Below are positions 6,684 to 11,059 of a DNA stretch of 11,059 nucleotides, piece by piece. A program made the translations under genes and the position numbers. The stretch lies in contig JAUWPX010000019.1 in NCBI GenBank assembly GCA_030611395.1, positions 1 to 11,059 of the forward strand, written 5' to 3'. Position 1 is the stretch's first letter. Each line of letters starts with the position of its first letter. Source of the DNA: Bacteroidota bacterium. Lineage in GTDB: Bacteria > Bacteroidota > Bacteroidia > Bacteroidales > VadinHA17. Under the pieces are notes generated by a model. That model was given only the letters and a program-made list of their open reading frames with translations, was not told the DNA's origin and did no database searches.

Positions 6684-7874
6684 TCAGACTATCAGTTTTT
6701 TAACCTGGTCAGCGGCTTCCTGCAATGTGATTGCTGAGAAAACTTTTAATCCGGAATCATCAATCAGTTTCTTTCCCTCTTCGGCATTTGTTCCCTGCAA
6801 ACGGACAATTACCGGAACAGTAATATTTCCTACAGAGTGATAAGCATCAACAACACCCTGTGCTACACGATCGCACCGAACAATTCCTCCAAAAATATTG
6901 ATCAGGATTGCTTTAACATTGGTATCTTTCAGTATAATGCGGAAACCTGCTTCAACTGTTTCGGCGTTAGCTGTACCTCCTACATCAAGGAAGTTAGCAG
7001 GATCGCCTCCTGACAATTTAATAATATCCATTGTAGCCATAGCAAGACCGGCTCCATTAACCATACAACCAACATTTCCGTCAAGCTTTACAAAATTAAG
7101 ATCATACTTGCCGGCTTCCACTTCAGCCGGATCTTCTTCAGAAATATCCCGCATCTCTGCATAATCTTTATGGCGGAAAAGGGCACTGTCATCAATATTT
7201 ACTTTACAATCAACCGCTATAATATTATCATCCGAGGTTTTCATAACAGGATTGATCTCAAATAAAGAAGAGTCACTGCTTTCATAAGCTTTGTAAAGAG
7301 CTACAACAAACTTAACCATTTCTTTAAATGCCTTACCACTAAGCCCCAGGTTAAAAGCAATTTTCCGTGCCTGGAATGCCTGTATCCCCACCCCTGGGTC
7401 AATCTCTTCTTTATATATCAGGTGTGGTGTATTTTCAGCTACACTTTCAATATCAACTCCACCTTCAGCAGAATACATAACAGTGTTCCTGCCTGTCTCC
7501 CTGTTCAGTAATACACCCATATAATATTCTTCCGGTTCAGATTCTCCCGGATAATAAACATTTTGTCCAATAAGAATTTTTTTTACTTTTTTCCCTTCAG
7601 GACCGGTCTGATGAGTAACCAGTTGCATCCCGATCATTTTCTTTGATATCTCCCTGACCTCATCAATAGTTTCAGCAAGTTTCACTCCACCACCTTTACC
7701 TCTTCCCCCGGCATGTATCTGGGCTTTAATTACACATTTTCCCGATCCGGTTTTCAGTTTTATTTCCCTGGCAGCTTCAACTGCTTTTTCAGGAGTGTCA
7801 GCAACTATTTCAAAGGGGACATTCACACCAAAACTTTTCAGAATTGATTTCCCCTGATATTCATGTAGATTCAT
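6684..7874 (-). CDS. sucC: Succinate-CoA ligase (ADP-forming) subunit beta
   Basis: The 396-residue product is the usual length and follows E. coli SucC from end to end: MNLHEYQGK start, ATP-grasp domain with CVIKAQIHAGGRGKGGGVK (47-65), the EINP segment (206-209) and D222 as expected Mg-nucleotide residues, DGNVGCMVNGAGLAMATMDI (265-284), GGDPANFLDVGG (289-300), and the CoA-ligase domain signature NIFGGIVRCD (326-335). With SucD it interconverts succinyl-CoA and succinate with nucleotide phosphorylation in the TCA cycle or the succinate/propionate branch. No sucD is adjacent: upstream is a divergent methyltransferase gene, downstream a convergent lipoprotein gene only 6 nt away, so sucC appears monocistronic here. 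A strong phylum-type promoter lies just upstream (7899-7929), giving a short leader of about 20 nt without Shine-Dalgarno. Confidence 0.97.
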   Translation of the reverse strand: MNLHEYQGKSILKSFGVNVPFEIVADTPEKAVEAAREIKLKTGSGKCVIKAQIHAGGRGKGGGVKLAETIDEVREISKKMIGMQLVTHQTGPEGKKVKKILIGQNVYYPGESEPEEYYMGVLLNRETGRNTVMYSAEGGVDIESVAENTPHLIYKEEIDPGVGIQAFQARKIAFNLGLSGKAFKEMVKFVVALYKAYESSDSSLFEINPVMKTSDDNIIAVDCKVNIDDSALFRHKDYAEMRDISEEDPAEVEAGKYDLNFVKLDGNVGCMVNGAGLAMATMDIIKLSGGDPANFLDVGGTANAETVEAGFRIILKDTNVKAILINIFGGIVRCDRVAQGVVDAYHSVGNITVPVIVRLQGTNAEEGKKLIDDSGLKVFSAITLQEAADQVKKLIV

Positions 7875-7891
7875 TTTAGCGGATTTTAGTT

Positions 7892-7938
7892 AAGTATCCA
7901 AAAATACTCTTTTTGCAAGATATTTCAAAAGGATACTT
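7892..7938. repeat. Inverted repeat AAGTATCC...GGATACTT around the sucC promoter
   Basis: A perfect 8-bp inverted repeat has arms at 7892-7899 and 7931-7938 with a 31-bp spacer. A second, shorter dyad (CTTTT at 7909-7913, AAAAG at 7927-7931) lies inside it. The left arm covers the predicted sucC start site and the edge of its -7 element; the right arm directly abuts the -33 element. This arrangement would suit an operator, but no regulator is known for it and the AT-rich context makes chance occurrence possible. Confidence 0.35.
7899..7929 (-). promoter_or_regulatory. Predicted Bacteroidota-type promoter of sucC
   Basis: On the minus strand TTTG (7926-7929) is followed after exactly 19 bases by TATTTTTG (7899-7906), matching the primary sigma-factor consensus of this phylum (TTTG about 19-21 bases from TAnnTTTG). 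The predicted start of transcription is near 7892, leaving a leader of about 18-20 nt before the ATG at 7874. Confidence 0.7.
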
Positions 7939-7947
7939 CAAACTCCT

Positions 7948-7955
7948 TATCTTTG
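7948..7955 (+). promoter_or_regulatory. Predicted -7 element for the TrmH-family gene
   Basis: TATCTTTG fits TAnnTTTG exactly and lies 53 bases before the ATG at 8009, giving a predicted start near 7961. The -33 element is poor: only TTTC at 7923-7926 sits at about the right distance (21-bp spacer), while the nearest TTTG is 32 bases away. It is divergent from, and overlaps the upstream region of, the sucC promoter. Confidence 0.45.
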
Positions 7956-8008
7956 CTTAACTTGAAAAATTCAATAATTCTATAAGTTTTTTTGTCAGAC
8001 CAAAAAAA

Positions 8009-8542
8009 ATGAGAAAACTGAAAAACAGTGAGCTTGGAAGGAAGTCGGTTAATGAGTACAAAGAGGCCGACAAATCGCCCATTATTGTTGTACTGGATAA
8101 TGTGCGAAGCATGAACAACATTGGTTCGGTTTTCAGGACTGCAGATGCATTTCTTGTTAAGGCAATTTACCTTTGTGGAATTACGGCAAAACCTCCCCAC
8201 AAAGATATTCAGAAAACTGCTCTGGGTGCAACTGAGTCAGTCTCATGGAAATATTATAATACAACAACGGAAGCAATTAAGGAATTAAAAAATGATGGTT
8301 ATAAAATCATTTCGGTTGAACAAGCTGAAGAGGCAATTCCACTTGGTGATTTCATTGTTAAGGAAGGCAGGAAATATGCCGTGATATTCGGTCATGAAGT
8401 ACGTGGTGTTGCGCAGGAAGTTGTTAATTTAAGTGATTACTGTATTGAAATACCACAATTTGGAACAAAGCATTCATTTAATATATCGGTAAGCGCCGGA
8501 ATTGTATTGTGGGAATTATTTAGGAAAATTCGTTTTATTTAG
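8009..8542 (+). CDS. SpoU/TrmH-family RNA 2'-O-methyltransferase
   Basis: The 177-residue protein is a compact SPOUT methyltransferase that transfers a methyl group from S-adenosylmethionine to a ribose 2'-hydroxyl of tRNA or rRNA. All three family motifs are visible: motif 1 LDNVRSMNNIGSVFRTADAF at 29-48 with the catalytic Arg43, motif 2 VIFGHEVRGV at 125-134 with Glu130, and motif 3 IEIPQFGTKHSFNISVSAG at 146-164, which builds the knot and cofactor pocket (Phe157 stands where Leu is usual). There is no N-terminal RNA-binding extension like that of RlmB, so it is a minimal catalytic domain, near TrmL/TrmH in size. Which nucleotide it modifies cannot be told from the sequence. The ATG follows an A-run and no Shine-Dalgarno. 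It ends at a strong terminator and seems monocistronic. Confidence 0.92.
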   Translation: MRKLKNSELGRKSVNEYKEADKSPIIVVLDNVRSMNNIGSVFRTADAFLVKAIYLCGITAKPPHKDIQKTALGATESVSWKYYNTTTEAIKELKNDGYKIISVEQAEEAIPLGDFIVKEGRKYAVIFGHEVRGVAQEVVNLSDYCIEIPQFGTKHSFNISVSAGIVLWELFRKIRFI

Positions 8543-8569
8543 TCGGAATCCGGGTTTGAGTCGGAATCC
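8541..8569. repeat. 11-bp direct repeat AGTCGGAATCC (two copies)
   Basis: Identical 11-mers lie at 8541-8551 and 8559-8569, an 18-bp period. The first begins inside the TAG stop codon of the methyltransferase gene. It sits between the gene and its terminator. Probably a small local duplication; no function can be assigned. Confidence 0.55.
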
Positions 8570-8577
8570 AACAACTC

Positions 8578-8611
8578 AAAAAAAAAAGAGCGGATAATCC
8601 GCTCTTTTTTT
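8578..8611. terminator. Bidirectional Rho-independent terminator
   Basis: GAGCGGA (8588-8594), loop TAA, TCCGCTC (8598-8604) form a perfect 7-bp GC-rich stem, flanked by ten A on the left and seven T on the right, which extend the stem and give a U-tract on either strand. It lies between the convergent ends of the methyltransferase gene (stop at 8542) and the lipoprotein gene (stop at 8631), so it can end both transcripts. Confidence 0.92.
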
Positions 8612-8630
8612 CTTTTAATAATATCTCTGA

Positions 8631-10343
8631 TTATTCAACTATTGACTTAAAGGCTGCATTTTCGAAATACTTGCCAAATTCCATATCAGTTTTAGCAAGA
8701 GCTTTTAACTCACCATCAGCAGCAACAGCGGCTTTGAGATTTGTCATCACATAATTTTCATCATCCATACGTGCCCCAACAACAGCTTTCAAATAATCAC
8801 CCCATGGACATTTATGGTCAATTGCCTCCAGTGTACTCTTTGCACCTGTTGTATTTCCATTGAGCAATTTAGCAAGTGCCGCATTGAATGAAGGATTTGT
8901 ACCGAAGTAATTCACAGCATCCTGGTAATTTCCATTAAAAAGGTTAATAGTTCCCAGTCCGAAGTTTGATTCGTCAGTTAATTTTTCCATTGAAGTGAAA
9001 TATCCCTGTGCTTTTTCAAGGTCACCCTGAACAAGAGCTACAAAACCCAGATTATTTTTTACATAGTCACCATCCTTAAGTTCCTGGGCTTTTATAAATG
9101 CCTTTTCAGATTCCTCAACCTTACCCATTTTCATCAATGTATAACCCATTCCGTTTACAGCACGGAAACACTTTGGAGCTTTTTCAGATGCCATCCCGTA
9201 ATATTTAAGTTGCTTCTCGGCATCTTCTGTAAGTGTTGCTGCATAAAGCAACGCTTCAAGACCAAGCGTATCAGGATTGGTTTCAATATAATTCAGTATT
9301 TCTTCATCAGAAAAGCCAACAACGTCAACATTCACAATAAGTTTTGATCTGCGAAGTTTGGGTAGTATATCATCTTTCAATACTTCAAAAGCCTCAGACA
9401 TATTTTTGATCTCTTTTTCTCTAACAACAGGATCAGAATGCATTGAAAGAACACGTAAAATAAGTTCTTTATCCTGAACATCTGATTTTTGCATAAGCTC
9501 TTTAAACCCATCCCAGTCTTCAGGAGTTGTGGTAGTTTTCACAAATCCTTCTTTTCCAGCTTCTTCAACCTTAGCTTTCTTGAGTTCGCGATTAAAGAAT
9601 GTTCCTGCTGTTTCAGCTCGTTTACCTGATAATTTCTCATTAAGATCTAGAGGTCCATCAGGTGAAGCATAAGCAGAAATTTCAGTTCCTGTAAATTTAT
9701 AATTCACTTTTTCATTAGCTTCTTTAAGATAAGCCTTCAACGCATCAATATCCTCAGCTTTAAGTTCTGAACCGCGTACATTTGCGCGATTTATAACATA
9801 GTGAATATCAGCTTTTTTTGATTCCGGAATTACTCTTTTAAACTTATCTCCTACCAGTATTGGGTGACCAGATTTTTTGGTTAGAGTAGAAGTTGCTACA
9901 ACGCCATCAGCAAGTTTTACATCAGGCATTGTCACTGATTTACCACTCATTGAAGCACTAGTTTTAAGTATCAGTTCAGATACTCTCATTTCCTCATTGA
10001 AAGGAATTGTTGCCGAATAGGTAAAATTATCACCGGTAAATTTAATCACCTCATTGTTAGCTTCAACATCCTCGCCCTGCACTGAAACAGATTCAAATTT
10101 AGTCTCTCCGCCTTCATAAACAAGTACCGGAACAGCTTCCAGTGTAGCTTTTTTATTGAAATAACTTGCGGGGAATGAGCCCGTTATGGTTACGGCAACG
10201 TTACCGGTATGTGCCTCAAGGACTTCAGGTTCAACCTGATATTTTACATTCCCAGCTTCTTTTAACATTTTGTTTAGTCCGCCGCAACTACTGAGTAATG
10301 CAACTGCAAGAACCAAAGAAATAAAATAACTAACTTTTTTCAT
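8631..10343 (-). CDS. OmpA-like domain / TPR lipoprotein
   Basis: I start at the ATG whose first base is 10343 (570 residues), since a GTG two codons upstream adds nothing. The N terminus (MKKVSYFISLVLAVALLSSC) is a lipoprotein signal with Cys20, pointing to the envelope. Residues about 32-160 look beta-rich. Residues about 175-340 form a Bacteroidota variant of the OmpA C-terminal domain: ADIHYVINRANVRGSEL, then EISAYASPDGPLDLNEKLSGKRAET, which is the classic turn-and-helix. It is interrupted by an EDWDGFKELM...ILPKLRRSKLIV module before the last strand. Residues about 360-540 are TPR-like helical pairs (for example VNGMGYTLMKMGKVEESEKAF and VKNNLGFVALVQGDLEKAQGYF). OmpA-like domains usually hold diaminopimelate peptidoglycan, and TPRs bind partner proteins, so a structural or scaffold role at the outer membrane is likely. 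Exact function unknown. It is probably transcribed from its own promoter and ends at the shared terminator. Confidence 0.88.
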   Translation of the reverse strand: MKKVSYFISLVLAVALLSSCGGLNKMLKEAGNVKYQVEPEVLEAHTGNVAVTITGSFPASYFNKKATLEAVPVLVYEGGETKFESVSVQGEDVEANNEVIKFTGDNFTYSATIPFNEEMRVSELILKTSASMSGKSVTMPDVKLADGVVATSTLTKKSGHPILVGDKFKRVIPESKKADIHYVINRANVRGSELKAEDIDALKAYLKEANEKVNYKFTGTEISAYASPDGPLDLNEKLSGKRAETAGTFFNRELKKAKVEEAGKEGFVKTTTTPEDWDGFKELMQKSDVQDKELILRVLSMHSDPVVREKEIKNMSEAFEVLKDDILPKLRRSKLIVNVDVVGFSDEEILNYIETNPDTLGLEALLYAATLTEDAEKQLKYYGMASEKAPKCFRAVNGMGYTLMKMGKVEESEKAFIKAQELKDGDYVKNNLGFVALVQGDLEKAQGYFTSMEKLTDESNFGLGTINLFNGNYQDAVNYFGTNPSFNAALAKLLNGNTTGAKSTLEAIDHKCPWGDYLKAVVGARMDDENYVMTNLKAAVAADGELKALAKTDMEFGKYFENAAFKSIVE

Positions 10344-10370
10344 AATCACTTTTTTATTTGTTATACAATA

Positions 10371-10388
10371 GTTTAGATACGTTTAGAT
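10371..10388. repeat. Tandem GTTTAGAT pair in the lipoprotein leader
   Basis: GTTTAGAT occurs at 10371-10378 and again at 10381-10388, spaced by exactly 10 bp, about one helical turn. The pair lies directly downstream of the predicted start site of the OmpA-like/TPR lipoprotein gene, within its leader. The spacing would suit a protein-binding site on one face of DNA, but this is speculative. Confidence 0.4.
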
Positions 10389-10395
10389 TAAAATG

Positions 10396-10428
10396 CAAAT
10401 CTAATAAAATAATAACAATTAAACCAAA
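10396..10428 (-). promoter_or_regulatory. Predicted promoter of the OmpA-like/TPR lipoprotein gene
   Basis: On the minus strand TTTG (10425-10428) is followed after 21 bases by TAGATTTG (10396-10403), an exact TAnnTTTG -7 element. The predicted start is near 10389, giving a leader of about 45 nt that contains the GTTTAGAT pair. This suggests the gene is transcribed separately from the kinase gene upstream. Confidence 0.55.
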
Positions 10429-10444
10429 TTAAATTTAGTTTTAT

Positions 10445-11059
10445 CTACTGTAACACAACTCTGTTAATGCCTTTATCATATTTCTTGTCAAAGATCGTAC
10501 TTATCAGGTTTTCATAATCATCATTTTTGTTGACAAAATCAACATTACAAGTATCAACAACCAGAATTTTCATATCAGTTTCCTGCTTAAAGAATTCAAA
10601 ATACCCCATTTGGATTTTTTTCAGGTATTCAGCAGTTATTGATTTCTCATAATCTCTTCCCCGGCAATTAATATTATATAATAACTTCTCAACATCAAGA
10701 TGCAAATATACGTAAAGACCAGGCCTGGGTAATGATTGGTAGATAATATTAAATATTTGCCTGTAAAGCCGGAATTCATCATCTGCAAGTGTTGATTTGG
10801 CAAAAATCAGGCTTTTCATAAAATAATAATCCGAGATCGTAAAACTTGTAAAAAGGTCCTGATCTCCCAGTTTTGTTTTTAATTGCCGGTATCTGTCAGC
10901 CAGAAAAGAGAGTTCGAGAGGAAAAGAATATCGTTCCTGATCTTTATAAAATTTAGGAAGGAATGGATTATCAGCAAATTGTTCCAGTATCATCCTGGCA
11001 TTATACTGTTTTGATATCATTTTTACCAGCGAAGTTTTTCCCGCACCGATATTCCCCTC
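10445..11059 (-). CDS. Deoxynucleoside kinase, 5' end cut by window edge
   Basis: The reading frame stays open to the edge; the first visible codons encode EGNIGAGKTSLVK (11021-11059), the P-loop that binds ATP phosphate. The Met at 11020 is therefore internal and 204 residues of the protein are visible. The family is the dNK/dCK/dGK type that phosphorylates deoxynucleosides for dNTP salvage in the cytoplasm. Supporting blocks after the P-loop are NPFLPKFYKD, YSFPLELSFLADRYRQL (substrate pocket), ISDYYFMKSLIFAKSTL, YVYLHLDVEKLLYNI and the lid motif RGRDYE. Only about the first ten residues should be missing, so the enzyme is nearly complete. Substrate preference cannot be told. Its stop is about 100 nt before the start of the lipoprotein gene on the same strand; no clear terminator lies between. 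Confidence 0.92.
   Translation of the reverse strand, partial: EGNIGAGKTSLVKMISKQYNARMILEQFADNPFLPKFYKDQERYSFPLELSFLADRYRQLKTKLGDQDLFTSFTISDYYFMKSLIFAKSTLADDEFRLYRQIFNIIYQSLPRPGLYVYLHLDVEKLLYNINCRGRDYEKSITAEYLKKIQMGYFEFFKQETDMKILVVDTCNVDFVNKNDDYENLISTIFDKKYDKGINRVVLQ

Noticed and set aside
6898..7164. Plus-strand open frame inside sucC
   Set aside because: Antisense shadow of a highly conserved coding gene; no domain or independent start signal.
7925..8200. Minus-strand open frame across the sucC-methyltransferase spacer and the methyltransferase start
   Set aside because: It is antisense to a clear SPOUT methyltransferase and to two promoters, and its translation shows no recognisable domain.
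10344..10349. GTG start two codons upstream of the OmpA-like lipoprotein ATG
   Set aside because: The ATG at 10343 gives the usual MKK signal-peptide start; the GTG adds only two residues and has no supporting ribosome site.
10421..10441. AT-only imperfect palindrome after the kinase gene as a terminator
   Set aside because: The stem has no GC core and a mismatch, and no clean U-tract follows; it also overlaps the predicted -33 element of the next gene.
1..11059. CRISPR array, tRNA/rRNA gene, insertion sequence, toxin-antitoxin or phage defence system
   Set aside because: No regularly spaced repeats with unique spacers, no tRNA-like cloverleaf noticed, no transposase-like or defence-like protein among the readable genes.

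Overview
The window looks like a chromosomal segment of a Bacteroidota bacterium, probably an anaerobic or marine member of the Bacteroidales/Marinilabiliales group. The signs are AT-rich DNA, starts preceded by A/T-rich leaders without Shine-Dalgarno sequences, -7 elements of the TAnnTTTG type typical of this phylum, many exported lipoproteins, and protein types common there (an exported sulfatase beside a GH20 hexosaminidase, an OmpA-like/TPR lipoprotein, a deoxynucleoside kinase). The genus cannot be named from the sequence.

Region 1 (1-6677, plus strand) is a run of four co-directional genes whose products all carry export signals: a serine beta-lactamase-fold hydrolase lipoprotein, a formylglycine-dependent S1 sulfatase with C-terminal HEAT-like repeats, a membrane-anchored GH20 beta-N-acetylhexosaminidase with a roughly 110-residue insert in its catalytic domain, and a PHP/amidohydrolase-like lipoprotein. 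Gaps are 98, 124 and 28 nt. Sulfatase plus hexosaminidase suggests stepwise breakdown of a sulfated, amino-sugar-containing glycan in the periplasm, with the first and last genes supplying an esterase/peptidase-like and a metal-hydrolase-like activity. No SusC/SusD pair, regulator or transporter is visible, so this may be part of a larger locus. The gap between the first two genes holds a GC-rich 8-bp tandem repeat that stands out from its surroundings.

Region 2 (6684-8542) is housekeeping. A lone sucC (minus) converges on the lipoprotein gene with a 6-nt gap, and a SpoU/TrmH-family RNA methyltransferase gene is divergent from it. The 134-nt spacer between them holds a well-formed Bacteroidota promoter for sucC, a weaker one for the methyltransferase gene, and an 8-bp inverted repeat around the sucC promoter.

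Region 3 (8543-11059) begins with a clear bidirectional intrinsic terminator shared by the methyltransferase gene and the converging OmpA-like/TPR lipoprotein gene (minus). Upstream of the latter are a predicted promoter and a tandem GTTTAGAT repeat. A deoxynucleoside kinase gene (minus) runs off the right edge at its P-loop.

No tRNA, rRNA, CRISPR array, insertion sequence or phage gene was seen. No intergenic stretch exceeds 300 nt. The observation most worth pursuing is the domain inserted in the GH20 enzyme, followed by the exported PHP-like lipoprotein with a non-canonical C-terminal motif and the GC-rich repeat.
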